64,000 nucleotides of DNA from contig CAYXKT010000002.1 in NCBI GenBank assembly GCA_964465735.1, forward strand, positions 3,901 to 67,900, given 5' to 3'. Numbering within the stretch: the first letter of the stretch is position 1; every line of letters starts with the position of its first letter. The stretch comes from Erginobacter sp964465735 (GTDB lineage Bacteria; Auribacterota; Erginobacteria; Erginobacterales; Erginobacteraceae). The notes beneath the pieces are model-generated. The model ran no database searches. It was not told the origin of the DNA and worked only from the letters and a program-made list of their open reading frames with translations. Below are positions 1 through 9,572 of this stretch, one piece after another. Both the position numbers and the translations under genes were made by a program.

Positions 1-1345
1 CCAGGTTGAAAGCGTTAAAAGAACTGGAGACGACGGAATTGCTCTGGAAGGTCGTCTCCGGGTTGATTGAAAGATAGCCCCCGAAAAAGGAGTGAAAGTA
101 AAGATCCCGGAAAGGATGCCGGGCATACTCCTCGAAACGGACGGCGGTGGCGGTCAGAACTAAAAAGATCGAGACCGCCGCCAGAAGGGCCGAGATCCGC
201 GGAAAGCGGACCACGAAAAAGAAGGCCAACAGCACCATATACGGCAGCATCTCCATCGCGTGCCGCGGACCAAATGCTTTTCCCCCATAGTAATAAGGAT
301 AGAGGGTATTGATAAAGAAATACCCCGAAATCAGGACTATCAGAATCGGCAAAAGGGACCGCGACCCTTTCTCTCGGGCCAGATAAAAACCGCCGGGGAA
401 GAGCAGGATGAGAAAGGGAGAGAGATGAAAAAATCCGCGGAAAGGACCAAAGGAGGTCTGGTAGAGGGCCTCCATCAACTTCCGAGTCTGGAAGCCGAGG
501 AGGGGTCCGTCCTTGTAGGCGCTATGGGCAGCGGCCCGCTTGTCGAAGTAGGCGATATACCAGGGGTTATGGAAAACCAGGTAGTTATATCCGATCAAGA
601 TGGCGGCCGGCAAAATCAGGCCGGCCAGAAACCAGCCGAAACGGAAAGTTCGGCTCCCGTTCCGGAAAAACCCTCGAACCAGGCAATAGACCGAGAGCAG
701 GGTGACGATAGCCGCCACGGGATACTCGGTCACCACCGCCCAGCCCCCGGCCAGTCCGGAGAGAAAGATAAAGAGCGATCCCCGGGGAGCGTCCGGCTCC
801 AGAACCAGGTATTTCAGGAGGAGATAAAACGAGATCACGGTCAGAACCGAACTGACCATATGGCCGTAGATCACGGTGGAATAGGCAAAAGCGGAGGTAC
901 CGAGAAAAAGGGCCAGAGTAGAGATCAACCTCGGGGCGATGGCTGAATGGAAGAGGCCGAGCAATCGGAAGAAGACCACCCCGCCTAAAGCGCAGGGCAG
1001 GCCGACGATCAGCACCCCCACCAGCCAGCAGGAGAAGAGATGGTAGAAATCCTCCGAGAAGAGACCGGTCAGGGTACCCTTCAGCCGGGAGATCAGATAG
1101 TAGGGGCCGACCCCGACCAGACTCATCCCCGGCGCCTTGTTGGGATAGTTCTTTCCCTCGACATTGACGATATCGTGGGTGGGAACCCGGACACCCCCGA
1201 AATGGAGCTGCCCCTGCTCCACCACTGCCCGCATCTGGCCCAGCCGAGCGTTCTGATTCGCCCCCCCGCCCTGATAGAAATAGGCGAAGCTGAAGAACAA
1301 GACGAAAAAGAGAGTTATCTCCAATTTATAATTTCGCAAAATCAA
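1..1345 (-). CDS. GT-C membrane glycosyltransferase, 3' end outside window
   Basis: Reading the minus strand from a TTG at 1345 gives 448 uninterrupted codons up to the window edge, so the C-terminus is missing. A GAGGAT ribosome site precedes the TTG. The protein opens with a hydrophobic helix and then has a loop with GKNYPNKAPGMSL, a motif typical of the first periplasmic loop of ArnT/PMT-like (GT39, GT-C fold) enzymes, followed by several membrane helices. Family knowledge: these enzymes use polyprenyl-phosphate sugars at the periplasmic face. Substrate cannot be read from sequence. The long plus-strand reading frames here are antisense and encode no membrane protein. The next gene is divergent. 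Confidence 0.75.
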   Translation of the reverse strand, partial: MILRNYKLEITLFFVLFFSFAYFYQGGGANQNARLGQMRAVVEQGQLHFGGVRVPTHDIVNVEGKNYPNKAPGMSLVGVGPYYLISRLKGTLTGLFSEDFYHLFSCWLVGVLIVGLPCALGGVVFFRLLGLFHSAIAPRLISTLALFLGTSAFAYSTVIYGHMVSSVLTVISFYLLLKYLVLEPDAPRGSLFIFLSGLAGGWAVVTEYPVAAIVTLLSVYCLVRGFFRNGSRTFRFGWFLAGLILPAAILIGYNYLVFHNPWYIAYFDKRAAAHSAYKDGPLLGFQTRKLMEALYQTSFGPFRGFFHLSPFLILLFPGGFYLAREKGSRSLLPILIVLISGYFFINTLYPYYYGGKAFGPRHAMEMLPYMVLLAFFFVVRFPRISALLAAVSIFLVLTATAVRFEEYARHPFRDLYFHSFFGGYLSINPETTFQSNSVVSSSFNAFNL

Positions 1346-1430
1346 GGTATCCTCAGCTTGACTTAAAGAATGACTGAAAATACAATCAGTCAGTAGTGGC
1401 CTGAACCGCTCGTCAGCAAAAGAATATACT

Positions 1431-1583
1431 ATAGCGACTGAACGAAAACCTAAAATCTCACAGGCTCTGTCATTGCGAGGGACAAAGTGACGAAGCAGTC
1501 TCATCACCAGATAAACAGATTGCTTCGTCGTCCCTCCTCGCAATAACCTGGTTTTCGGGGTTTTCGTTCCGGCACTACTATAG
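1431..1583. repeat. Dispersed inverted repeat, copy 1 (GAACGAAAACC ends)
   Basis: The 391-base gap between the first two genes contains an element whose outer arms are inverted copies of CTATAG...GAACGAAAACC. Its inner part carries the CATTGCGAGG / GAAGCA / TTGCTTCGTCG / CTCGCAAT motif. The same inner motif recurs near 10263, 48734 and 50615. I see no coding potential or promoter in the rest of the gap. Confidence 0.6.
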
Positions 1584-1736
1584 GTTCTACTCCAGCGGCT
1601 GTCTATCCTAACCCGCCGGATTTGAATAATATTTCATTGGTTCGGGAAAATACAGGTTGTGGTTTGTGGTGTAATCGATTAGAGATAAAACGGTTTTAAG
1701 AAGAACAAGTCGGCCAAGGGAGCACGCGAATTTAAT

Positions 1737-2450
1737 ATGAAAATATTCGACCGTAATTTCTGGGGGACAATTTTGATCTGGGTGGGGGTGGTTATCTTCC
1801 TGGTAGTAATTTACGACATTATCCGGCCGGTCTTTCCCGGACACCCCCCCTACCCGATTATCCAGTCGATCCAAAACTTTTTCTCCCCCTCTCGGGGACC
1901 GAATAAACCACCGCCCGCTGCCAAAAAGGCCCGGGCACGCCGCCCGACGGTGGCGAAAATCCCGCCAAAGTTTGCCGGCGACGCGCGGATGATGACCGCC
2001 AATTCTTATTCTCCGGCGGGGCATTACTCACAGTGGGTCTGGGCGGTTAAACCGGACCGGCAAACTGAGGACACGGTCCGGGTCGAGGTTGCCCACGCCG
2101 CCCCGGGAATGCCGGGGGGGTTTTCGATCATTGCTTACGCCGACACCATCGGTGACGGTTGGCCCGACCAGAAGGTGGCGGAATCGGAATTCCTCACCGG
2201 TGACCAGGCCGGCCAATGGTCGATCTTTAACTTCACCGCCGGGGAAGAACCTCTGTTCATCGGGTATTCCTGGGCGGAGGGCCAGGATACTGTCATCTTC
2301 CGAAGTAACGGGGGATGGCCTGAGAAAGATTTTCCCCTGGAAGACCGATTCTTTTACCTGATCGACGGACCTGGTTCCAAGTCGGCCGGGCCGGCCTATA
2401 CCAATCTCCGGGTATCATTCTCCCGGCAATCAACCCAGGAGAATTCTTAA
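1737..2450 (+). CDS. Membrane-anchored hypothetical protein
   Basis: I do not recognise this 237-residue protein. Residues 8-28 form one membrane helix after a short charged N-terminus. A Pro/Lys/Arg-rich linker (about 45-75) leads to an extracytoplasmic domain of about 150 residues beginning near SPAGHYSQW, rich in aromatics and acidic turns, likely a beta-sandwich. An AGGGAG ribosome site lies a few bases upstream of ATG. The next gene starts one base after the stop and has the same plan (N-terminal anchor, linker, then an AGHYxxW-like domain start), so the two look like diverged paralogues co-transcribed with the following GT-C gene. Function unknown; a surface accessory role is a guess. 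Confidence 0.6.
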   Translation: MKIFDRNFWGTILIWVGVVIFLVVIYDIIRPVFPGHPPYPIIQSIQNFFSPSRGPNKPPPAAKKARARRPTVAKIPPKFAGDARMMTANSYSPAGHYSQWVWAVKPDRQTEDTVRVEVAHAAPGMPGGFSIIAYADTIGDGWPDQKVAESEFLTGDQAGQWSIFNFTAGEEPLFIGYSWAEGQDTVIFRSNGGWPEKDFPLEDRFFYLIDGPGSKSAGPAYTNLRVSFSRQSTQENS

Positions 2451-2451
2451 A

Positions 2452-3180
2452 TTGACGAATATATTCAGCAGGACTTTGATCGCTGTCGGCATCTTTGTCT
2501 CCGTGGGGGTTATCTGCCAAATCCTCTTCGAGCGCGCTGACCAGCCAGGCACGCCACGGCCCCGGATCGCCCCAGATCGACCACGGATAGAACCGCAGTC
2601 GGTGGAAAGCGGTGCCGCCCTGGAGAAGACCGCGAACTACCTGCGAAAAACCGCAACGCAGATAGTGTCGGGCTGGACCGAGACCGTGGACTTCTCCCAC
2701 TCCGGCCACTATGATTCCTGAGACGGCAAAGTCCTATCCTGGTGGGAGTACAACGACCAGGACAAACAAAAGGTAATCTGGAAGTCGGCGCCCTGCCCGG
2801 AGAAGCGAACCACCACCCTGGTATTCAGCGGGGTCCTGGGGACTGCTGGAGGAGAAGCGAAACTTTGCGTCAACGGTCGCCCGGCTCTCTCTTTAAATAC
2901 CGGGGTCGGACCGGCAACTGAAGAATGGGGAAGAGGAGACTACCACCTGAAGTTTTTCTCCATAGTCGTCAAACCAAACCAGGAACGGCTGGGGATCTTC
3001 GCTCTGAGCATACCGAAAGAAGATGTCACCTCCGGAGAGCCTATCACTCTGGAGGTAAGAGCGGAGGGGCTTTATAAGTCCGGTAACGGCAACAGATTTT
3101 TTCTGCTCAGTTCGATCCCCGAAATTTTAAAGAAACTGCCTCCAAAGAAGCAGGCCCTCGTCTCGTCCACCGTTCGATAA
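2452..3180 (+). pseudogene. Membrane-anchored hypothetical, interrupted by in-frame TGA
   Basis: A TTG start with AGGAGA upstream opens a frame of 89 codons that ends at TGA 2719-2721. The same frame then stays open for another 152 sense codons to TAA at 3178-3180, with normal protein-like composition. The N-terminus is a membrane helix and a Pro-rich linker. The TGA falls in HYDS-stop-DGKV, at the place where the upstream paralogue has Trp (HYSQW), so TGG to TGA is the simplest explanation. No start codon with a ribosome site restarts the second half. Either a true nonsense mutation, an assembly error, or read-through; a selenocysteine site is unlikely because no convincing hairpin follows the TGA. 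Confidence 0.6.
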
Positions 3181-3218
3181 CGGAAAGTTACCGGGAAAAA
3201 CAAAAACTCCAAGATGAT

Positions 3219-5345
3219 ATGCCCTGGAATCCAACAGTCAGACTGATCTTCCTCTTCAGCGGGGTATTTTATATCCTGATCGGGATCGGCTTGAAGGGTG
3301 GCTTCACTTTTCCCCGCTACCGGCAGCGCCGGATCGGCGGCCTGATCTGGACAATCACCGGGGGGGTGATCGTTTTTCTCGCCGCCGCCACCGCCGGAGC
3401 TGTCGGCTTCCCAGCCCAGCGGATGATGGGGCGCCTGGTTCTCCCGGCGATCAAGCTGGGGGAACTGCTTGCCGCCTGGGTCCCGCCGCATTCGGCTTCC
3501 ATTACCGCCGAGGGGTTGACGCTGGTCATCCTGATCGCCGGCGGACTCCTCCTCGGGAAGAAGAAGACCGCCCGCCCCCTGATCCTGATCCTCTTCGCCG
3601 GCGGAGCGGCCCTGGCCGGAGGTTTCTTTCTCAGCCGTTACTCCCTGCCCTCGGCCTATCTCCTTTTCGGGTTGGCGGTTCTCTACGCCGCGATGAGCGT
3701 CCGAACCGGGGACAGCCGGCGGACCGGCAAAGAACCTTTTCTCTCCCCGACCGCCGCGATGCTGACCGTGTCGGCAATTATTCTCCTCGGCTTTATTCTG
3801 AGAACCTACGGACTGGGCGAGGTCTCCTATCGCTTTGATCACTACGAGGCCGATTATGGACGGGAAGCACTGAAAGTCCTGGCCGGACACCATAACGCCA
3901 ATCTCTGGACTTCCACGATCTGGCGAGGCTTGGGGCACCTCAACTATTCCCCGGTTTACACTTACCATACCGCCCTCTTCTTTCAACTCTTCGGGGCCAC
4001 CATCGTCTCCCTGAAGCTGGTCTCCGTGACCTGGGGGTTGGCGGCCCTGCTTTTGACCTACGCAATCGCCTCCACTCTCTTCGGGAGAAAGACCGCCCTG
4101 ATTACCATCTTTTTCCTGGCCGTCTCCCCGCTGCATATAAATTACAGCCGTTTGGGCCTCCTCCTCGGCTCCACGTTGACAATCAGCCTGCTGATCGTCT
4201 TCCTGCTCCTGCGGGCCCTCTTGAAGGAGAAGGTGATCTATTATCTTCTTCTGGGGGTGGCGGCCGGATTCGCCGGATATTTCTACTCCCCGGCCAAGTA
4301 CCCGGTCCTGCTGGCCGCGGTTCTGATGGCCGCCTACACGATCTTCAAGCGAAGATGGATTTTACGGAACTGGCCAGGGTTGATCGTCCTCGGGCTGACG
4401 GTGATCATCCTGATGACCGCGCTCAATATCCCGGCCCTGGACCTGATGGCGCCCCGCTTCGCCGGCTACGAATCAGTCTGGCACCGGACGGCCGACCATC
4501 AATATTCTTCCCAGGCCAATTACCGGAGGGGGATCCCCCTGGTCTGGGAAAACTGGGTGAAACTGGTCCGAAGTTTCTTCCTGGAGAGAAACTTCAGCTA
4601 CGACCCCTGGCCCCAAGGCAACCTCTACTTCAACCCGGTCATCCCCCCCCTGGTCCTGCTCGGGATCGCCATCAGCCTGGCCCGAATCCGGAAGGCAAAT
4701 TACCGACTGCTCCTCTTCCTCGCGGCGGCCTTTTTGGTCCCCAACCTCCTCTCCCGGCCGCCGGTAATGGTCCGACGGATGATGGTCTCCTGGCCTTTCC
4801 TCTATTGTCTGGCAGCGATCCCCTTAGCCGAGCTGATCGGGCAAGCCGGTCAACAGGCGGGGCGGGCGGCGGGGCGGACAGCGGGCGCGATCATTATCGG
4901 GGGCCTAATCCTGTTCGGGGCCTACAACACCACCATCTTCTTCCAGAGCCGCGAGCCGGCGGGGAGATGGGAGGAAGAACGCTTCTTCGACGAGTACGCC
5001 AAGAGCCTGATCGACGATTATTATCTCTTCATCGTCCCCATTCAGCGGGGGCTGAGCGAGGAGACAATCCGCTTCCTCCTCCACGAGAAGATCGAGGCCG
5101 GGGTGCGGGGCTACCGCTTTCTCCCCCCCCGGGAGGTTGAAGATTTGTCCCGGGAAGAAGTGCAAAAACATCTCCCGGCCGCGGTCGTCGCCGCTTCGGG
5201 CACGGTTGCCCGGGCGGTTCTGGAAAAGACCGGGGAGAGACTGGGAAAAGACCGGATCGAGGAGTTCCGGGACAAGTTCAACCGGCCCCGAGCCGTCACC
5301 ATCTTCTTTGAAAGTCCCGGGGGCACACACCTGATTGTTGAATAA
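3219..5345 (+). CDS. GT-C (ArnT/PMT-like) membrane glycosyltransferase
   Basis: 708 residues with about a dozen membrane helices, a conserved acidic first loop (RFDHYEADYGREAL, near residue 205) and a soluble C-terminal domain of about 150 residues. This is the GT39-like GT-C layout: transfer of a sugar from a lipid carrier at the periplasmic face. Two or three extra helices precede the acidic loop, unlike short ArnT proteins. ATG 3219 has no clear ribosome site, and the gene follows the broken gene after 38 bases, so it may be translated from the same transcript. The motif resembles the one in the gene at 11165-13390 (NPRFDEFEA), suggesting paralogues. The acceptor is unknown. Confidence 0.75.
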   Translation: MPWNPTVRLIFLFSGVFYILIGIGLKGGFTFPRYRQRRIGGLIWTITGGVIVFLAAATAGAVGFPAQRMMGRLVLPAIKLGELLAAWVPPHSASITAEGLTLVILIAGGLLLGKKKTARPLILILFAGGAALAGGFFLSRYSLPSAYLLFGLAVLYAAMSVRTGDSRRTGKEPFLSPTAAMLTVSAIILLGFILRTYGLGEVSYRFDHYEADYGREALKVLAGHHNANLWTSTIWRGLGHLNYSPVYTYHTALFFQLFGATIVSLKLVSVTWGLAALLLTYAIASTLFGRKTALITIFFLAVSPLHINYSRLGLLLGSTLTISLLIVFLLLRALLKEKVIYYLLLGVAAGFAGYFYSPAKYPVLLAAVLMAAYTIFKRRWILRNWPGLIVLGLTVIILMTALNIPALDLMAPRFAGYESVWHRTADHQYSSQANYRRGIPLVWENWVKLVRSFFLERNFSYDPWPQGNLYFNPVIPPLVLLGIAISLARIRKANYRLLLFLAAAFLVPNLLSRPPVMVRRMMVSWPFLYCLAAIPLAELIGQAGQQAGRAAGRTAGAIIIGGLILFGAYNTTIFFQSREPAGRWEEERFFDEYAKSLIDDYYLFIVPIQRGLSEETIRFLLHEKIEAGVRGYRFLPPREVEDLSREEVQKHLPAAVVAASGTVARAVLEKTGERLGKDRIEEFRDKFNRPRAVTIFFESPGGTHLIVE

Positions 5346-5700
5346 ATTAACTGGCTATATCCGGATTTCCCAAAGCCTATTGGTAGCCTTAATCAATGCT
5401 GGAGGAGCGTTAGAGGCGGCTTTGAAAGTTCAGAGATAAACAGATTTTTGCTCAAAGTTAACATTCACAACTCCTGATACGGGACATCGTTCTTCCCTCA
5501 CAAAAGGGGAGATCGCCGATCAATCGCCAAAAGCAATTTCTGATCAATTCCCGAACAGCAACAGGTTACCTGCCGCCTTTTCCCGGGGAAAGTTCAATCT
5601 TCCGTGATGAATTCGAGCGGGCGGAAGCGAGAACCTTCCCGGGGAACTTGGGCCCGTCCGGTCGGCCTCCGGGGGATTATTGGGAAGCCGGAAGCTCCCG
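5346..5700. other. Non-coding gap, nothing recognised
   Basis: 355 bases between two convergent genes. I see no gene, no clear terminator hairpin with a T-run, and none of the dispersed repeats found elsewhere in the window. Confidence 0.5.
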
Positions 5701-6879
5701 TTAAAATTCAAACGCCAGCTGGGCGGTGAACAAGTTTCGCTGGTCGTCGTTCTTGAACTCGCCGTAGAGATACTCAGCCGCCAGGGTGGTATTGGGGAAG
5801 ATCCCCCAGGATATGCAGATCCCGCCCTGATTTTCCGGGAACCCCGGGAAATCGTTGGAGCCTTCATAGCGGAGGGCGGTCTCCCAGTTCCCGGAAAACT
5901 CCCAGGCCAACTCGATGTTCCAGGCCCGCGGCGCCTTGCCCTCGAGGTCGCTCTCCTCCCCTTCCGGAACGGGGATATCCTTAAACCTCTTCAACGCGCC
6001 CAGGTATTCGGCGCTGAGAGTCAACGAATCGAACTCAAAGATGAAATAGGCGCTGAGGCCGCCCAAGAACTCGTTGATCTCGCCCAGGGGAAGCATTTCA
6101 GCCAGGCCATCGCTATCGGCGATGTCGCTCAGATAGGAAACTCCGGTTGTCAGACCATTGACCGGAGTGAGATCAAGGGAGGCTACCAGGTTGTTGATCC
6201 GGGAGCCTTGATCTACTTTTTGAATATCGCCCTTGAACGCGCCGACCGAGACGGCGAAGAGGTCGTCTTCCATCCCGAGGAGAACCGCGGTCTCCCGCGT
6301 CTCGCCCAGCTCCAGGGTCAGGGGGGCGCTGATGAAGCGGCTCTCGAAAACGCCAAAGGGGACATAGAGCTTTCCGGCCGAGAGGTAATAGGGAAAATCC
6401 TCTTCCGCTCCCAGGGTGATGACCCCCTCATCGAGATCGATCGGTTCGGTGGAGTCTTCCTCCCAGAGCAGAAGGGCCCGGCCGCGGACGTATTTGATCA
6501 CGTCGACGTCCAGTCCGAGCTCGAAGGTGGCCAGCGTAAGATCGCTGTTGTGCTCATACACCCCTCCGGCTTTCTTCAACATCTCGTAATTGGCCTCGAT
6601 CTCGAGAAGTCCCGAAAGCATCACGCCGGGCCAGATCTCGATCCCCTCTTCGAGAAATTTCTTCCCGGCCAGGGTATCATAGAGCCGGGGCTTCTCTTTC
6701 GGTTCCGAGACCCCGGCGGCTTCCGACGGAACGGCAGGGACCCTTGACTCCAGGACTTCGATTCTCTCGGTGAGGTCACGGATGGCCGGGTCATCCTGCG
6801 CCTCAACCGCTGGGGTTGTCAGTACGGCCGCGGAAACCGCGCCAATCAATATTGAAAAAACTATTTTCATCCTTCTCAT
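5701..6879 (-). CDS. LbtU-like siderophore porin
   Basis: Outer-membrane beta-barrel of about 392 residues: a signal peptide ending near VEAQDD, a short coiled-coil stretch (IRDLTERIEVLESR), then alternating amphipathic strands and a C-terminal aromatic (LAFEF), the usual signal for barrel insertion. The overall plan (coiled coil then porin) matches the LbtU family, described for legiobactin uptake in Legionella. ATG 6879 is preferred over ATG 6885 because AGGAG lies 8 bases before it but only 2 before the other. It sits downstream of feoC, separated by 149 bases that hold Fur-like sites, so siderophore and ferrous uptake appear co-regulated. The ligand is unproven. Confidence 0.75.
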   Translation of the reverse strand: MRRMKIVFSILIGAVSAAVLTTPAVEAQDDPAIRDLTERIEVLESRVPAVPSEAAGVSEPKEKPRLYDTLAGKKFLEEGIEIWPGVMLSGLLEIEANYEMLKKAGGVYEHNSDLTLATFELGLDVDVIKYVRGRALLLWEEDSTEPIDLDEGVITLGAEEDFPYYLSAGKLYVPFGVFESRFISAPLTLELGETRETAVLLGMEDDLFAVSVGAFKGDIQKVDQGSRINNLVASLDLTPVNGLTTGVSYLSDIADSDGLAEMLPLGEINEFLGGLSAYFIFEFDSLTLSAEYLGALKRFKDIPVPEGEESDLEGKAPRAWNIELAWEFSGNWETALRYEGSNDFPGFPENQGGICISWGIFPNTTLAAEYLYGEFKNDDQRNLFTAQLAFEF

Positions 6880-6975
6880 CGGCATTTCTCCTTTTTACAG
6901 CCTAATTTTATCGGTTTCGGGTGCTTCCCGCGTTTTACATTATTCTCATCTCCTTCCCTCGCAGTCCGGCAACCG

Positions 6976-6993
6976 CAATTGATTATCTCTTTC
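6976..6993 (-). promoter_or_regulatory. Putative Fur site upstream of siderophore porin
   Basis: CAATTGATTATCTCTTTC (plus strand) shares the AATTGATTATC core with the site before feoA at 9843 and, with one change, with the site before fur at 10970. A second, weaker match (TGAGAATAAT read on the minus strand) lies near 6933-6950. Location in the gap before the iron porin supports Fur control. Confidence 0.45.
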
Positions 6994-7028
6994 AACCAAC
7001 CTCGAAAAAATTTTCTGGAACGGACGGA

Positions 7029-7259
7029 TTACCCGATCCAGCGATACAAGACCGCTGCGGACGAACGGCAACCATTCATACCGCAGCAACCGCAGGAGCC
7101 GCCGCGGCATTCGATCCTCTCCTTCTCCACCGACCCCTTACGGGTCAGCATCTCCATCATCTTCTCCAGCGCCGATTCCTCGATGCTGAAACGGATCGCG
7201 AGGTCGGAGAGGGAGACGGAATCCCGTTCCTTGATCAATGCCTTAATTTCGCTCAGCAT
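7029..7259 (-). CDS. feoC: FeoC-like winged-helix protein
   Basis: 76 residues with an N-terminal winged-helix pattern (LSEIKALIKER...VSLSDLAIRF...IEESALEKMMEML) and a Cys-rich C-terminal stretch with Cys at 51, 56, 58, 59 and 64. FeoC family members bind a [4Fe-4S] cluster through such cysteines and modulate FeoB stability or feo transcription. It starts 3 bases after the feoB stop, so it is the last gene of the feoA-feoB-feoC unit. Five rather than four cysteines are present. Small size, position and cysteines make the call fairly secure. Confidence 0.8.
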   Translation of the reverse strand: MLSEIKALIKERDSVSLSDLAIRFSIEESALEKMMEMLTRKGSVEKERIECRGGSCGCCGMNGCRSSAAVLYRWIG

Positions 7260-7262
7260 TGT

Positions 7263-9572
7263 TCAGCCCGTCTTCTTTTGGCTCTTTTTTATCATTCCCA
7301 GGACAAAGACGATCAGGATCGCCGCCACCATTCCGATCCAGAACAGGGATGTCCCCGGATGGAGGCCGAACCGCGCCACCTGGTAGAAGAGGGTCGAGGT
7401 CAGCCAGGCCAGGCCCGAAAGGTAAAGGGCGCTGAAGAGCGTCCACTGCCAGTTCAGCTCCCGGTAGACGGCGGCGATGGCAGCCACGCAGGGCATATAG
7501 AGCAAAATCATCAGGAGATAGGCGTAGGCCCCCGCCCGGCCGTCGAACCGCCTCGTCAGGGCCGAGGGGGTCGAGGTTTCGACCTCCAGTCCCGCGGCGG
7601 CTTTATCCAAACTGCCGTATTCCTCAACTTCCGCCCCCAGCAGTCCGGAGACCGAGAAGGGCAGGGTCAGCTCCGCCAGCGCGACCGGGATTGTCGCGAA
7701 CGACTCCCCGATTCCTCCCCAGAAGTCGAAATTTTCTCCTTCGCCGGCCGCCGCTTCATCCGGACCGGCGTCGAGCCGGGAGTAGAGCGCGTCGAGCGTC
7801 CCGATCACCGCTTCCTTGGCGAAGATCCCGGTGAAGATGCCGACCGCGGCCGGCCAGTTGGATTCCTTCATACCCATCGGCTGAAATATCGGGACGATCC
7901 CCTTCCCGATCGCGCTCAGGATCGAGTTCTCGCTGTCCTCATTCCCGAAGGAACCGTCCGGGCCGAGGGAGTTGAGAAAGTTCAGGACGATCACCACCAG
8001 GATGATGACTTTCCCGGCCCGGAGCATAAACGCCTTCAGCCGGTCCCAGGTATGAAACAGGATCCCCCGGAGGGCGGGGATATGATAGGGCGGAAGTTCC
8101 ATCAGGAAGGCGGAGGGTTTCCCCTGTAAGACCGTCCGGTTGAGCAGAACCCCGGTCAGGACGGCGAGAACGATCCCCGCCAGGTAGAGCGAGAGCACCA
8201 CCCAGCCCCCGATCCCGGGGAAGAACGCGGCGGCGAAGAGCGCGTAGACCGGCATCCTCGCCCCGCAGGACATAAAGGGGTTCATCATAATCGTCATCAC
8301 CCGGTCCTTTTCACTCTCCAGCGTCCGGGTGGCCATAATCGCCGGGACGTTGCAGCCGAAACCGATCAGCATCGGGACGAAGGATTTTCCCGGCAGGCCG
8401 ATCGCCCGCATCAGCCGGTCCATCACGAAGGCGGCCCGCGCCATATACCCGGAGTCCTCCAGAAGGGAGAGGCAGAGGAAGATGAAGAAGATCGGCGGGA
8501 TGAAGGTGGCCACGGTCTGGATCCCCCCGCCGATACCCCCGGCCAGCAGGGTGACCAGGAACCCGGGCGCGCCGATTTTCTCCAGGAGATTTCCGAAGCC
8601 ATCGACAAAGATGGTCCCGGCGAAGCCGTCAAAAAAATCTATGAAACAGCCGCCGAGGTTGATGGTGGCCCAAAAGGTGAAGTACATCGCCGCCAGGAAG
8701 ATCGGGATCCCTAAAAATCGGTTCAGAACCACCCGGTCGATAACGTCGCTCACCGTTTTGCGGACAACGTCCTTGCGGTCCACCGCCTTGCGGCAGACCG
8801 CGCTGATAAATCCGTAGCGACTGTCGGCGATGACGATATCGGTGTCCTCCCCGTTAACAGCCTCGATCCTCTTCCGGAGGCCGGGGACTATTTCCCGAAC
8901 CGCCGCCGGAACCGCGAACTTTCCGGGATCGATATCCCCCTCCAGCAGCTTGACCGCCAGCCAGCGGGGGTCAAACTCCCTCCCCGCCGGATCGGCCGGA
9001 AGCCGGGCGATGATCTCCGTTATCGCCTCCTCGACCTCGGGGGGGTAGTAGATCTCCACCGAGGAGACCGGCCGGTCTTTTAGGCCTCGGTTGACGGCCG
9101 ATTTCAGTTCGTCGATCCCCTCCCGCCGGGAGGCGACTATGGGCACCACCGGGCAGCCCAGAAGCCCGGCCAGCTCGTCCACCTTGATCTTGAGGCGCTT
9201 GACCCGGGCCAGATCGACCATATTCAGGGCGATCACCATCGGCACCTTCATCCCGATCAGCTGGGTGGTCAGGTAGAGGTTCCGCTCCAGGTTGGAGGCG
9301 TCAACGATGTTGACGATCAGCTCCGGCCGGTCCTGGAGGATATAATCGCGGGCGATCTCCTCGTCGAGCGACGAGGTCGAGAGAGAATAGATCCCCGGGA
9401 GATCGACGACCTCGATCTCTTGGCCGTCGCGGGAATAGTTGCCGCTCTTGCGCTCGACGGTCACCCCGGGCCAGTTGCCGACCCGCTGCTTGCCGCCGGT
9501 CAGCGCGTTGAAGAGCGTGGTCTTGCCGCAGTTGGGGTTGCCGGCGATACCGATTCTGTATTTTTTGCTCAT
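7263..9572 (-). CDS. feoB: Ferrous iron transporter FeoB
   Basis: 769 residues, normal length for FeoB. The N-terminal G domain has G1 GNPNCGKTT (11-19), G2 region NWPGVTVE (33-40), G3 DLPG (57-60) and G4 NMVD (117-120). It is followed by the helical GDI-like spacer and two membrane Gate regions; the Gate motifs with GCNVPAIMATR and SCGARMPVYA are intact. It moves Fe(II) across the inner membrane with GTP hydrolysis. It overlaps the upstream feoA by 4 bases (ATGA) and is followed 3 bases later by feoC. No frameshift or missing key residue is seen. Confidence 0.97.
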   Translation of the reverse strand: MSKKYRIGIAGNPNCGKTTLFNALTGGKQRVGNWPGVTVERKSGNYSRDGQEIEVVDLPGIYSLSTSSLDEEIARDYILQDRPELIVNIVDASNLERNLYLTTQLIGMKVPMVIALNMVDLARVKRLKIKVDELAGLLGCPVVPIVASRREGIDELKSAVNRGLKDRPVSSVEIYYPPEVEEAITEIIARLPADPAGREFDPRWLAVKLLEGDIDPGKFAVPAAVREIVPGLRKRIEAVNGEDTDIVIADSRYGFISAVCRKAVDRKDVVRKTVSDVIDRVVLNRFLGIPIFLAAMYFTFWATINLGGCFIDFFDGFAGTIFVDGFGNLLEKIGAPGFLVTLLAGGIGGGIQTVATFIPPIFFIFLCLSLLEDSGYMARAAFVMDRLMRAIGLPGKSFVPMLIGFGCNVPAIMATRTLESEKDRVMTIMMNPFMSCGARMPVYALFAAAFFPGIGGWVVLSLYLAGIVLAVLTGVLLNRTVLQGKPSAFLMELPPYHIPALRGILFHTWDRLKAFMLRAGKVIILVVIVLNFLNSLGPDGSFGNEDSENSILSAIGKGIVPIFQPMGMKESNWPAAVGIFTGIFAKEAVIGTLDALYSRLDAGPDEAAAGEGENFDFWGGIGESFATIPVALAELTLPFSVSGLLGAEVEEYGSLDKAAAGLEVETSTPSALTRRFDGRAGAYAYLLMILLYMPCVAAIAAVYRELNWQWTLFSALYLSGLAWLTSTLFYQVARFGLHPGTSLFWIGMVAAILIVFVLGMIKKSQKKTG

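Noticed and set aside
260..1366. Two plus-strand open frames at the window start
   Set aside because: They are antisense to a minus-strand membrane glycosyltransferase that reads through the whole region with clear helices and a known motif.
2719..2721. Selenocysteine codon at the in-frame TGA
   Set aside because: No convincing SECIS-like hairpin right after it, and the paralogue has Trp nearby, so a nonsense change of TGG is simpler.
3072..4136. 354-codon minus-strand open frame
   Set aside because: Composition (Gly, Gln, Asp, Glu rich, no fold) is that of the antisense of the GT-C gene at 3219.
5680..6747. 355-codon plus-strand open frame
   Set aside because: Antisense of the siderophore porin gene, which has a signal peptide, barrel pattern and good ribosome site.
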